This document shows positions 16,426 to 24,350 of a DNA stretch of 44,143 nucleotides, piece by piece. Origin of the DNA: Streptomonospora alba (lineage in GTDB: Bacteria; Actinomycetota; Actinomycetes; Streptosporangiales; Streptosporangiaceae); contig NZ_JROO01000052.1 in the NCBI RefSeq assembly GCF_000826685.1, forward strand, positions 1 through 44,143. Direction: 5' to 3'. Under the pieces are notes generated by a model. It saw nothing but the letters and a program-made list of their open reading frames with translations. It searched no databases and was not told the DNA's origin. The translations under genes and the position numbers were made by a program. Position 1 is the first letter of the stretch. Every line of letters starts with the position of its first letter.

Positions 16426-17235
16426 ATGAGCGTGTTTCAGCGACTTTCCATGATGTTCAAGTCCAAGGCCAACAAGGCACTGGACTCTGTCGAGGACCCG
16501 CGCGAAACCCTCGATTACTCCTACCAGAAGCAGCTGGAACTGCTGCAGAAGGTCCGGCGCGGCGTGGCCGACGTCGCCACTTCGCGCAAGCGGGTCGAGC
16601 TGCAGGTGCAGCAGCTGGAGCAGCAGTCGGGCAAGCTGGAGACCCAGAGTCGCCAAGCGCTGGAGCAGGGCCGCGAGGACCTCGCGCGCGAGGCGCTCAC
16701 CCGCCGCTCGGGCCTGAAGTCCCAGATCGACGGCCTGCGCCAGCAGCACGAGCAGCTGCAGGGCGAGGAGCAGAAGCTGACTCTGGCCGCCCAGCGCCTC
16801 CAGGCCAAGGTCGACTCCTTCCGCACCCGCAAGGAGACCATCAAGGCCACCTACACCGCTGCTCAGGCCCAGACCCAGATCAGCGAGGCCTTCTCGGGCA
16901 TCTCCGAGGAGATGGGCGACGTCGGCATGGCCGTGCAGCGCGCCGAGGACAAGACCTCCGAGATGCAGGCCCGCGCCGGGGCGGTCGACGAACTGCTCGA
17001 ATCGGGGGCGCTCGACGACGTCACCGGCAGCTCCAAGGACGACATCCAGTCCGAGCTCGACCAGATGGCCAGCTCCAGCGGCGTCGAGAGCGAGCTTGAG
17101 CGGATGAAGCGCGAGCTCGGCCAGGGCTCGGCCGCCCCGGGCCAGATCGAAGAGGGCGACTCCGGCTCCAGCGCGCGCAGCGCAGGCGCCAACGGCGGCC
17201 AGTCGCAGTCCTACCGTCAGGGGGAGGGAGCATGA
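16426..17235 (+). CDS. pspA: PspA/IM30 (ESCRT-III-like) membrane-stress protein
   Basis: Peripheral inner-membrane protein of the PspA/Vipp1 superfamily, which forms scaffolds on stressed membranes and helps keep the proton gradient. At 269 aa it has an amphipathic N-terminal helix (MSVFQRLSMMFKSKANKALD), the PspA hallmark ETLDYSYQKQLELLQKVRRGVADVA (about 29-53), and a long helical coiled coil rich in Gln/Glu/Lys up to about residue 220. The tail is Ser/Gly/Gln-rich. The start is ATG 16426. It overlaps pspAA by 4 bp (ATGA), and htpX and pspAB follow. No pspF/pspBC-type regulators are seen. Confidence 0.93.
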   Translation: MSVFQRLSMMFKSKANKALDSVEDPRETLDYSYQKQLELLQKVRRGVADVATSRKRVELQVQQLEQQSGKLETQSRQALEQGREDLAREALTRRSGLKSQIDGLRQQHEQLQGEEQKLTLAAQRLQAKVDSFRTRKETIKATYTAAQAQTQISEAFSGISEEMGDVGMAVQRAEDKTSEMQARAGAVDELLESGALDDVTGSSKDDIQSELDQMASSSGVESELERMKRELGQGSAAPGQIEEGDSGSSARSAGANGGQSQSYRQGEGA

Positions 17236-17516
17236 TCGTTCGCATCATGGGCGAAGGCCAGCTCGACCTCTCCGACGCCGACCTCGACCTGCTCAACGAG
17301 TTCGACCGCACCCTCGAAGGCGCCATCGAGTCCGGCAGCGAGGAGACGTTCCGCCAGGCGCTGAGCGACCTGCTGGAGCGCGTCCGCCAGGACGGCACGC
17401 CGCTGCCCCCGGATTCGCTGGAGTCCTCCCAGTTCATCCTGCCCCATGCCGACGCCAGCATGGCGGAGGTCCAGACCATGCTCGGTGACGAAGGACTCAT
17501 CCCCGACCTCACGTGA
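17232..17516 (+). CDS. pspAA: PspAA (PspA-associated domain protein)
   Basis: A 94-aa acidic protein of the PspAA type, a small domain encoded next to pspA in actinobacteria and archaea. It reads MIVRIMGEGQLDLSDADLDLLNEFDRTLEGAIESG..., then SDLLERVRQDGTPLPPDSLESSQFILPHADASMAEVQTML. The family begins with this beta-strand IMGEGQ and LNxxD pattern. Its biochemical role is unproven; it is assumed to partner PspA. The start ATG overlaps the pspA stop by 4 bp, indicating translational coupling and balanced expression. A strong terminator follows. Confidence 0.88.
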   Translation: MIVRIMGEGQLDLSDADLDLLNEFDRTLEGAIESGSEETFRQALSDLLERVRQDGTPLPPDSLESSQFILPHADASMAEVQTMLGDEGLIPDLT

Positions 17517-17559
17517 GCCGGGAGCGTCCTTCCCGAATCGTTCTCCCGGTCGGCTGTGC

Positions 17560-17598
17560 GATGGCCGCCGCGCCCTGCGCGGCGGCCATCGGCGTTTT
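17560..17598 (+). terminator. Intrinsic terminator after pspA-pspAA
   Basis: Perfect 13-bp stem (17560-17572 with 17578-17590), 5-nt loop, followed by GGCGTTTT. It starts 44 nt after the pspAA stop. The rest of the 17517-17820 gap holds the second 23-bp repeat copy and a possible htpX -10 (TAGACT, 17707-17712). Confidence 0.85.
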
Positions 17599-17720
17599 CC
17601 CAGGGCGGGCGGCGTGCGCCGGTCGGCGGCGCTACCGGTGGCGCCGGCCCGGCCCGAATCGGCGCGCCCGTCCCCGCTGCGGCGGAGGCGCGTCCGATGT
17701 GCTGGCTAGACTGCAGGTGT

Positions 17721-17743
17721 CCGGCCGGATGACCAGGGCCGCC
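17721..17743 (+). repeat. 23-bp intergenic repeat, copy 2
   Basis: Exact match to 11487-11509 on the same strand, about 80 nt upstream of the htpX start and just after a possible -10 element. Here it might lie in the htpX 5' untranslated region. Confidence 0.8.
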
Positions 17744-17820
17744 CTTCGGCGGCTCGGACCGGTCGGCGGTCCCGGCAGATGCCGGGGCCGAGCGGTGCAA
17801 GCGGACGAAGGAGTGCCGCA

Positions 17821-18738
17821 GTGGCTGGTTCGAAGTTCCGCACCGACCGCGGGCTGACAGCCCGCATGGTCGCCACCATGTCCCTGCTGGGGATCCTCTA
17901 CGTGGTGTTCGTCGTAGCGCTGTACCTGGTGGGCATGCCGCTGTGGCTGCTCGTGCTGGTGGTGGTCGGCTTCGCGGCCGTCCAGTACTTCGCCTCCGAC
18001 AAGATCGCCGTGTTCTCCATGGGCGCCCGCGTGGTCTCGCCCGCCGAAGCGCCCGAGCTGCACGCCGTCGTCGACCGGATGTGCGCCATGGCCGACATGC
18101 CCAAGCCCAAGGTCGCCATCGCCCGCACCGACGTGCCCAACGCCTTCGCCACCGGCCACAACCGGAAGAACGCGGTCATCTGCGCAACCACCGGCATCAT
18201 GCGCCGCCTGGACAACGCCGAGCTGGAGGCCGTCCTCGCCCACGAGCTCTCGCACGTGGCCCACCGCGACGTCATGGTCATGACCATCGCCGGCTTCCTG
18301 GGCATCGTGGCGGGGTTCCTGACCCAGATGGGATTGCGCTTCGCGTTGTTCAGCGGCGGCGCCCGCAACAACAACGGGCCCGCACCCGCTGTCGTCGCCC
18401 TGCTGGTGGTACTGGTCAGCGCCGTCGTGTGGGCGCTGAGCTTCCTGCTGACACGGGTGCTCTCGCGCTACCGCGAGCTCTCCGCCGACCGCGCGGCGGC
18501 CTACCTGACCGGCCGCCCCTCCTCGCTGGGCAGCGCGCTGACCAAGATCAACGGGGACATGGCCAAGATCCCCAGCAACGACCTGCGCAAGGCCGAGCCG
18601 TTCAACGCCTTCTTCTTCACCCCCGCGGTCTCCAAGAAGGGTTTCAGCCTCAGCCAGCTCTTCTCCACCCACCCGCCCATCGAGCAGCGTCTGGCCCAGC
18701 TCTCCGACATATCCCGGCAATTGGGCACCGGCGCCTGA
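17821..18738 (+). CDS. htpX: HtpX-type membrane zinc metalloprotease (M48)
   Basis: Membrane-bound M48 protease that degrades damaged membrane proteins. The 305-aa protein has two N-terminal transmembrane helices (about 17-60). The catalytic motif is HELSH (HExxH) in EAVLAHELSHVAHRDVMVM, and two further helices surround residues 155-215. The third zinc ligand region is RYRELSADRAAAYLTGRP. The end STHPPIEQRLAQL is typical. The start is GTG 17821 with GAAGGAG 10 nt upstream. It lies after a terminator from pspA-pspAA and 64 bp before pspAB, so it probably has its own promoter, but the grouping indicates a shared envelope-stress role. Confidence 0.93.
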   Translation: MAGSKFRTDRGLTARMVATMSLLGILYVVFVVALYLVGMPLWLLVLVVVGFAAVQYFASDKIAVFSMGARVVSPAEAPELHAVVDRMCAMADMPKPKVAIARTDVPNAFATGHNRKNAVICATTGIMRRLDNAELEAVLAHELSHVAHRDVMVMTIAGFLGIVAGFLTQMGLRFALFSGGARNNNGPAPAVVALLVVLVSAVVWALSFLLTRVLSRYRELSADRAAAYLTGRPSSLGSALTKINGDMAKIPSNDLRKAEPFNAFFFTPAVSKKGFSLSQLFSTHPPIEQRLAQLSDISRQLGTGA

Positions 18739-18802
18739 GGGTAGCCAGAGCCGGAGCGGCGCGTACCGCACCGCACAGCCGAACACGGGGAGGACTTTCA
18801 CC

Positions 18803-19393
18803 ATGAGTTTCCTGCGCGCCCTGCTGGGCCGCTCCAAGCCGGCCCAGCCCGACCTCGACGCCCTGTTCGGCCTGCCCTCGGCGGCCATCACGCTGCAGGC
18901 CACCGCGGGACTGCGGCCCACCGGCACCGGCTCGGTGGCCTTCCGGCCCGCCGAGGGCCGCGCTTTCAACGAGCTGCAGCAGAGCGTGACCGAGCTGCTC
19001 AACGCCGGCGGCGGCCCCCGCGTCGAGGCCACGACCGACGAATACGGCTACACCTGGCTGGTGCTGGAGGCCCCCGCCCAGCCGGCCGACCCCTCCACCG
19101 GCGGCATCAGCGAGCTGGTCACCGACATCCACGCCGTCAACTCCTCCCTGGAGGCCAACGGCTACGGGCCCTCCCTGCTGTGCTCGCTGGTCGCCTTCGC
19201 CGACGGCGACGGCCGGCGCATCGCGCTCGTCTACCTCTACAAGCGCGGCACGTTCTACCCGTTCGCCCCGCTGTCCGGCCAGCGGCGGGACAACGCCCTG
19301 GAGCTGCAGGTCGAGGCGGCCGTGGGCAACGACCTGGCCGTCGAGAAGGAGAAGTCGCGCTGGTTCCCCGTCTACGGCGCCCCGGGCCTGTGA
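18803..19393 (+). CDS. pspAB: PspAB (PspA/HtpX-associated protein)
   Basis: A 196-aa soluble protein of the PspAB family, found beside htpX and PspA genes in actinobacteria. It begins MSFLRALLGRSKPAQPDLDALFGLPSAAITL. It contains FRPAEGRAFNELQQSVTELL, DEYGYTWLVLE, a central LVTDIHAVNSSLEANGYGPSLLCSLVAF and the YLYKRGTFYPFAPLSGQRRDNALELQVEAAV block, ending KSRWFPVYGAPGL. No signal peptide or membrane helix. Molecular function is unknown. The start is ATG 18803 after GGGGAGGA. It is probably co-transcribed with htpX. Confidence 0.88.
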   Translation: MSFLRALLGRSKPAQPDLDALFGLPSAAITLQATAGLRPTGTGSVAFRPAEGRAFNELQQSVTELLNAGGGPRVEATTDEYGYTWLVLEAPAQPADPSTGGISELVTDIHAVNSSLEANGYGPSLLCSLVAFADGDGRRIALVYLYKRGTFYPFAPLSGQRRDNALELQVEAAVGNDLAVEKEKSRWFPVYGAPGL

Positions 19394-19469
19394 TCGGGGC
19401 GCGCACCCCGCGTCCCCAGGCATGCCGTCCCCCTGGCGGCCGTATCGAGGCGAACGGCACACTGGTCGG

Positions 19470-20624
19470 GTGCGTATCGTCATAGCTCCAGACAAGTTCG
19501 CCGGCACCCTCAGCGCCGTCGAGGCCGCCGAGGCGGTGGCCGAGGGGTGGCGTTCGGTCGCCCCCGAGGCGCAGACCCGGCTGCTTCCACTGTCCGACGG
19601 CGGCCCCGGGTTCGTCGAGGTCCTGCACACCGCCCTCGGCGGCACGCTGCAGGAGACCGAGGCCACCGGCCCACTCGGCGACCCCGTTCCCGTGCGCTAC
19701 CTGATGTCGGGCGCCACCGCCTACATCGAGAGCGCCCAGGCCTGCGGCCTGCACCTGGTGCCCCAGGAGCGGCGCGATCCCGGCGCCACCACCAGCCGCG
19801 GCGTGGGCGAGCTCATCGCCCATGCGGTGGCCGCCGGCGCACGCAGCGTCGTCGTGGGTCTGGGCGGCAGCTCCACCAACGACGGCGGCGCCGGCATGCT
19901 CGCCGCGCTGGGCGCCGAACCCGGCGACGCTCTCAGCGGAGGCGGGGCGGCACTGAGCCGGCTGTCGGCGCCCGTCGACCTCTCCGCCGCGCGCGATGCC
20001 GTGCGCGGCGTCGCCCTCGTCGCCGCCACCGACGTCGACAACCCCCTGCTGGGGCTGCAGGGCGCCAGCGCCGTCTTCGGCCCGCAGAAAGGCGCCGACG
20101 CCGACCAGGTGCAGCGCCTGGACACCGCGCTGGGCACCTTCGCCGAGGCCACCGACCCCGGTGTCCTGCGCGAGGAGGCCGGGGCGGGTGCGGCGGGCGG
20201 TCTGGGCTACGGCATGCTGCTGGTCGGCGGCGCGGTGGAGTCCGGCGTGGCCCGCGTGCTGGGCGCCGTGGGCCTGACCGAAGACGTGGCCTCGGCCGAC
20301 CTGGTCATCACCGGCGAGGGCTCGTTCGACACCCAGTCGCTGCGCGGCAAGCTCCCGCACGGTGTTGCGCGGGCGGCCGCCGACCAGGGCGTGCCCTGCG
20401 TGGTCCTGGCCGGTGCTGTGGCGGTGGGCCGCCAGGAGGCCGCGGCCGCCGGCATCGCCGAGACCTATTCCCTTGTGGAGTCGGCGGGTTCCACCGAGGC
20501 CGCGCTGAGCAACTCCGCCGAGGAACTGCGCAAGCTCGCCGCCGGCGTCGCCCGGCGCTGGTCCGGTGCACGCACCGGGGCGGCCGGCGCCGCCGACGGC
20601 CCGGACGGAGACGGGGGCCGGTGA
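19470..20624 (+). CDS. Glycerate kinase (GK-I family)
   Basis: ATP-dependent kinase of glycerate, 384 aa, of the GlxK/GarK fold. The N-terminus VRIVIAPDKFAGTLSAVEAAEAVAEGW is diagnostic. Further blocks are LPLSDGGPGFVEVL, VVGLGGSSTNDGGAGMLAALGAEP, ATDVDNPLLGLQGASAVFGPQKGA and ADLVITGEGSFDTQSLRGKLP. The start is GTG 19470, immediately before the first beta-strand. It lies 76 bp after pspAB on the same strand and could be transcribed with it. In mycobacteria a glycerate kinase gene is also near the erpA-like gene, so this is conserved order, not a functional link to the Psp genes. Confidence 0.93.
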   Translation: MRIVIAPDKFAGTLSAVEAAEAVAEGWRSVAPEAQTRLLPLSDGGPGFVEVLHTALGGTLQETEATGPLGDPVPVRYLMSGATAYIESAQACGLHLVPQERRDPGATTSRGVGELIAHAVAAGARSVVVGLGGSSTNDGGAGMLAALGAEPGDALSGGGAALSRLSAPVDLSAARDAVRGVALVAATDVDNPLLGLQGASAVFGPQKGADADQVQRLDTALGTFAEATDPGVLREEAGAGAAGGLGYGMLLVGGAVESGVARVLGAVGLTEDVASADLVITGEGSFDTQSLRGKLPHGVARAAADQGVPCVVLAGAVAVGRQEAAAAGIAETYSLVESAGSTEAALSNSAEELRKLAAGVARRWSGARTGAAGAADGPDGDGGR

Positions 20625-20841
20625 CGTGGTCCGGGACGGGTGCCGGGCCCGCCCCGCGGGTTCGCGCGGGCCCCGGATCGATCCCGATGATGGCGGCGAC
20701 CTGTATGAGCACCTACTCTGGACAAGAGCAGCATTGCGCGTCCCCGCCACGGGCAGGAATGCACCAGCGGCCGCGGGCGTTGACCGTTCGGGTCGACCAG
20801 TGCCAGTGGCGGCCGCCACGCTTTAACGGAGGAGCTAGCAG

Positions 20842-21192
20842 ATGACGGTTCAGAGCGAGGCCCCCGCGCAGGGCATCATCCTGACGGAGACGGCGTCGAG
20901 CAAGGTCCAGGGTCTCCTGGAGCAGGAAGGGCGCACCGACCTGCGGCTTCGTGTCGCTGTGCAGCCCGGCGGCTGCTCGGGGCTCCGCTACCAGCTGTTC
21001 TTCGACGAGCGCGAGCTCGACGGCGATGTCGTGCGCGACTTCTCCGGCGTCGAGGTCGTCACCGACCGGATGAGCGCCCCCTACCTCGTGGGCGCCACCA
21101 TCGACTTCGTCGACACGATCGAGAAGCAGGGCTTCACGATCGACAACCCCAACGCCACGGGGTCCTGCGCCTGCGGCGACTCGTTCCACTAA
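20842..21192 (+). CDS. erpA: A-type iron-sulfur cluster carrier/insertion protein
   Basis: HesB/IscA/ErpA family protein that delivers Fe-S clusters to apo-enzymes. The 116-aa protein carries the three conserved Cys of the family: one in QPGGCSGLRYQLFFDE and two in the C-terminal GSCACGDSFH. The start is ATG 20842 after GGAGGAGCTAGCAG, a strong ribosome-binding site. Likely clients in the window include LipA (two 4Fe-4S clusters) and the Rieske protein. It is monocistronic: gene-free DNA lies upstream and a long hairpin downstream. Confidence 0.95.
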   Translation: MTVQSEAPAQGIILTETASSKVQGLLEQEGRTDLRLRVAVQPGGCSGLRYQLFFDERELDGDVVRDFSGVEVVTDRMSAPYLVGATIDFVDTIEKQGFTIDNPNATGSCACGDSFH

Positions 21193-21260
21193 GGCGAGTG
21201 CCGTCGGCCCCGCCTCCTGAGCGAAGGGCGGGGCGCGGTCGCACGACGCCCGCAGACCAT

Positions 21261-21300
21261 CCGAGGGTCCGCGTCCCCGCAGGGGAGCGCGGACCCTCGG
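21261..21300 (+). terminator. Long hairpin downstream of erpA
   Basis: A 13-bp outer stem (21261-21273 with 21288-21300), one bulged base, then a 5-bp inner stem and a 3-nt loop. It starts 69 nt after the erpA stop. No T-run, so factor-assisted or structural termination is possible. Confidence 0.7.
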
Positions 21301-21619
21301 CGTGTGCGGTGCCGCGGCGCGCTGCGCGCCCCCGTTTCCCGGTGCTCCCGGCGGAGCGGAGATTGGCCGAAGAAAGCGCATGGCGGAACGGAAAGCGTGT
21401 AGCGGAACAATCCCGATTGGATTTTTCCGTGCGCTCGCCGCTCGGCGCCGAATTTTCGCGCGCCGCCCGCCACCGAGGTGCCCGGCGCGGCCCACTCCGC
21501 CATTGAGGCCCTTGTGACCAGGAAAAACGTGCCCCCGTCGTGGGTGCCTTCCTCGGGCGAATCCGGCATCGGTAGGCTTGAGAACCGTCCATTCTCCCCG
21601 ACTCAAGGAGCCCTCTGCA
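21301..21619. other. Gap upstream of the PfkB kinase with a less GC-rich pocket
   Basis: No gene. About 21360-21470 is distinctly less GC-rich than its surroundings and holds a direct repeat GCGGAAC 19 bp apart and a GATTGGATTTTTCC run. A TAGGCT at 21572-21577 could be the -10 of the downstream kinase gene. Confidence 0.4.
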
Positions 21620-22594
21620 GTGCGCATCGCGGTTACCGGATCGATCGCCACCGACCACCTGATGACCTTCGACGGACGGTTCTCCGAACAACTCATCGCC
21701 GATCAGCTCGAGCAGGTGTCGCTGTCGTTCCTGGTGGACGAGCTCGAGGTGCGGCGCGGCGGCTGCGCCCCCAACATCACCTTCGCCATGGGGGTCCTGG
21801 GCCTGAGTCCCGTCCTCGTGGGTGCAGCGGGGGCCGACTTCGACGAATACCGCTCCTGGCTGGAGCGCCACGGTGTGGACGCCTCCGGCGTGCACATCTC
21901 CGAGCTCCGCCACACGGCGCGCTTCGTCTGCACCACCGACAAGGACCACAACCAGATCGCGTCGTTCTACCCCGGCGCGATGGCCGAGGCGAGCAACATC
22001 GAGCTCAAGCCGCTCTCCGACGCGGCCGGCGGCTTCGACCTGGTGCTCATCAGCGCCAACGACCCCGGTGCCATGACGCGCCACAGCCAGGAGTGCCGGG
22101 ACCGCGGCTTCGCCTTCGCCGCCGACCCCTCCCAGCAGCTGGCCTTCATGGACGGCGAGCAGGTGCGGGAGCTGATCGAGGGCGCCACGTACCTGTTCAC
22201 CAACGAGTACGAGAAGGCCCTCTGCGAGCAGAAGACCGGCTGGAGCGAGGACGAGATCCTCGATCGCGTGCAGACCCGCGTGACGACGCTGGGCGCCAAG
22301 GGGGTGCGCATCGACCGCCGGGGTGAGCCGTCGATCAACGTCGGCCCCGCGGTGGTGAACGAGAAGGCCGACCCCACCGGCGTCGGCGACGCCTTCCGCG
22401 CGGGCTTCCTGGCGGGCCTGTCCTGGGGGCTCTCCCTGGAGCTCTCCGCCCAGGTCGGCAACGCCATCGCGGTGCACTGCCTGGGGGTCAACGGCCCGCA
22501 GGAGTACACGCTGACCGCCTCCAGCCTGATCGACAAGATCACCGAGTCCTACGGCGAGGACAGCGCGCGCGAGATCAAGCCGCACCTGTCCTGA
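21620..22594 (+). CDS. PfkB-family carbohydrate/adenosine kinase
   Basis: Ribokinase-fold kinase, 324 aa. The N-terminus VRIAVTGSIATDHLMTFDGRFSEQL and RRGGCAPNITFAMGVLGLSPVLVGAAGADF carry the first PfkB signature region. The catalytic C-terminal signature is ADPTGVGDAFRAGFLAGLSWG, with the GxGD anion hole and catalytic Asp. The order after erpA and before ctaC corresponds to mycobacterial adoK, an adenosine kinase of PfkB type, and the sequence style fits. Ribokinase or fructokinase activity cannot be excluded. The start is GTG 21620. Confidence 0.88.
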   Translation: MRIAVTGSIATDHLMTFDGRFSEQLIADQLEQVSLSFLVDELEVRRGGCAPNITFAMGVLGLSPVLVGAAGADFDEYRSWLERHGVDASGVHISELRHTARFVCTTDKDHNQIASFYPGAMAEASNIELKPLSDAAGGFDLVLISANDPGAMTRHSQECRDRGFAFAADPSQQLAFMDGEQVRELIEGATYLFTNEYEKALCEQKTGWSEDEILDRVQTRVTTLGAKGVRIDRRGEPSINVGPAVVNEKADPTGVGDAFRAGFLAGLSWGLSLELSAQVGNAIAVHCLGVNGPQEYTLTASSLIDKITESYGEDSAREIKPHLS

Positions 22595-22612
22595 GCCTCC
22601 GGGCTCCCAGGC

Positions 22613-22643
22613 CCACCGGCGCCGCCTCGCGGCGAACCGGTGG
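22613..22643. terminator. Convergent hairpin between the kinase and DUF2470 genes
   Basis: Stem of 7 + 6 bp with an AA bulge and a 3-nt loop, 19 nt after the kinase stop, between convergent genes. It can serve both directions. Confidence 0.55.
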
Positions 22644-22747
22644 ACGGGCCTTCCCGGCGGAGTGTCGCGGGCGTCTCGGCCCGCTCGCGACTCACGCCGG
22701 GGAGGCCCCTTTGCTGTTTTCGGCACCGCGCACCCGGCCCTGCCCGG

Positions 22748-23584
22748 TCAGCCCCCGGCGGGTCCTTCGCGTCTGCGGCAGCGGCGGTGCCGGGTGCTCG
22801 CCGCGTCGGCGGCCTCCTGGGGGCCGTCGTCGGCGAGGAAGTCGAACACCGCGCGTTCCAGCTGGCAGGCCGCATCCGCCGGGCGGCTCCAGGGGATCCG
22901 CACCAGGGCCGCACCGGTGCCGTCCGCGGCGCCGACCCAGACCGTGGCTCCGCGCGCGTCCAGCTCCCACAGCCACGCCGCCCCGCGCGGGGCTCCCCGA
23001 ACCCGTCCCACGGCCCGCGCGAGTTCGTCGCGGTAGCGGTCGTTGACCCGGCCGATGATCTCCTCGGCCGGGGCGGTGATCGGGTGCGGGCGGGCGAGCG
23101 CGAAGGCGGAGCCCTCGATCAGCCCGGACGCATCGTAGGTGTGGTACATCACCCTGTGCACGACAGCGCGCAGCAGTACGGGGGCGCCGGGTTCCCGACG
23201 GCGCTTGGCGGCGGCCAGCAGCGCCTCGTCGGGCTCGCGCTCCCACACGGCCAGCGCCGCCGAGCGCCGGTCGGCGGGGGGTACCTCCGCCAGGCCGGCC
23301 TGGCACCACATGCGAGCGCGTACAGTAGAGAGGCGACCCACACGCCGAAGAGCGGACAGATCGATATCGACCCTCGGGCCGAGATCTGTGCGCCGCCCCT
23401 CCCGCACCGCCTCGTGCAGCGGGTGGTGCTCCGCGACCCACAGGAGGACGCGGCCGGCGTGATCGACCGCCCCGCGCACGTTGAAACACGTGTCGGGATT
23501 GTCTGCCAACGCCGCTGCGGTGGGGGTCGCCGTGGCGGCAAGGGAGCGGACCCGTTCGATCGCGGACGGGCTGGGTTGTCGCAT
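22748..23584 (-). CDS. DUF2470 domain protein, probably iron-regulated
   Basis: A 278-aa soluble protein I assign to the DUF2470/HugZ-like group, related to heme-utilisation and pyridoxamine-oxidase-like proteins. The N-terminal half reads MRQPSPSAIERVRSLAATATPTAAALADNP, later DIDLSALRRVGRLSTVRARMWCQAGL. The C-terminal half contains ALARPHPITAPAEEIIGRVNDRYRDEL and VWVGAADGTGAALVRIPWSRPADAACQLERAVFDFLADD. Heme or flavin binding is not evident from a simple motif. The start is ATG 23584, just after AGGAGG. A DtxR/IdeR-type iron box covers its promoter, supporting an iron or heme role. It is divergent from rpsD. Confidence 0.75.
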   Translation of the reverse strand: MRQPSPSAIERVRSLAATATPTAAALADNPDTCFNVRGAVDHAGRVLLWVAEHHPLHEAVREGRRTDLGPRVDIDLSALRRVGRLSTVRARMWCQAGLAEVPPADRRSAALAVWEREPDEALLAAAKRRREPGAPVLLRAVVHRVMYHTYDASGLIEGSAFALARPHPITAPAEEIIGRVNDRYRDELARAVGRVRGAPRGAAWLWELDARGATVWVGAADGTGAALVRIPWSRPADAACQLERAVFDFLADDGPQEAADAASTRHRRCRRREGPAGG

Positions 23585-23598
23585 GACACCTCCTAGAC

Positions 23599-23617
23599 TT
23601 AGGCAAGCCTTACCTAG
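23599..23617. promoter_or_regulatory. Iron box (DtxR/IdeR/DmdR-type operator)
   Basis: TTAGGCAAGCCTTACCTAG matches 15 of 19 positions of the classical TTAGGTTAGSCTAACCTAA iron box. It overlaps a minus-strand promoter candidate: -35 TTGCAA at 23633-23628, a 17-bp spacer and -10 TAAGGC inside the box. An iron-loaded repressor would therefore block the DUF2470 gene. It is also only 42 bp before the rpsD start. Confidence 0.8.
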
Positions 23618-23658
23618 GACTCCCGCTTTTTGCAAGCACTCATAGACGGAGGACGTGA

Positions 23659-24270
23659 ATGCGCTACACCGGACCTAAGGTGCGGTTGTCCCGGCGCGCG
23701 GGTACCCCGCTGACCCGTAAGGCGGTCAGCTACTTCGAGAAGCGGCCCTACCCCCCGGGTGAGCACGGCCGCCGAGTTCGGCGCTCGACCAGCGACTACG
23801 CGGTCCGCCAAGCGGAGAAGCAGAAGCTGCGCTGGTACTACGACCTGTCGGAGAAGCAGCTGGCCCGCTCCTACGAGACGGCTCGGAAGCGCCCCGGGCG
23901 TACCGGTGAGGAGCTCATCGCCGAGCTGGAGACGCGGCTCATGTCGGTCGTGCTCCGCTCCGGGCTCGCGCCGTCGATCTACGCGGCGCGCCAGTACATC
24001 AACCACGGCCACATCACCGTGGACGGCAAGAAGGTCGACATCCCGTCGTACCAGGTCAAGGCCGGCCAGGTCATCGGTGTGCGGGAGAAGTCCCGCCAGA
24101 TGGTGCCCTTCGTCGAGGCCTCCGAAGGCGTGCACGCCGACGACAAGACCGCCGGCTACCTCGCCGTCAGTCACAAGGACCTGCGCGTGGCGGTCGTCGA
24201 CCGCCCCAAGCGCGAGCAGGTTCCGGTGCCCTTCGACGAGCAGCTCGTCGTCGAGTACTACGCGCGCTAG
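23659..24270 (+). CDS. rpsD: 30S ribosomal protein S4
   Basis: Primary 16S rRNA-binding protein of the small subunit, 203 aa. It shows MRYTGPKVRLSRRAGTPLTRKAV, KRPYPPGEHGRR, the S4 RNA-binding domain LETRLMSVVLRSGLAPSIYAARQYINHGHITVDGKKVDIPSYQVKAGQ, and EYYAR at the end. It lacks the zinc-binding Cys cluster of the C+ form, so it is the zinc-independent (C-) type. It stands alone, outside the S13-S11-S4-rpoA cluster of many bacteria. The start is ATG 23659 after GACGGAGGACGTGA. The iron box just upstream may affect its promoter. Confidence 0.97.
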   Translation: MRYTGPKVRLSRRAGTPLTRKAVSYFEKRPYPPGEHGRRVRRSTSDYAVRQAEKQKLRWYYDLSEKQLARSYETARKRPGRTGEELIAELETRLMSVVLRSGLAPSIYAARQYINHGHITVDGKKVDIPSYQVKAGQVIGVREKSRQMVPFVEASEGVHADDKTAGYLAVSHKDLRVAVVDRPKREQVPVPFDEQLVVEYYAR

Positions 24271-24292
24271 GCACGGCGCTTCACGTGCCTGA

Positions 24293-24329
24293 TGCGGGCC
24301 GTGCGACCCTCCGGGGCGCGCGGCCCGCA
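24293..24329 (+). terminator. Hairpin downstream of rpsD
   Basis: Nine-bp arms TGCGGGCCG/CGGCCCGCA with a 19-nt loop, 23 nt after the rpsD stop. Moderate terminator candidate without a T-run. Confidence 0.45.
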
Positions 24330-24350
24330 CGCATGTGCGCCCCGAACCCC

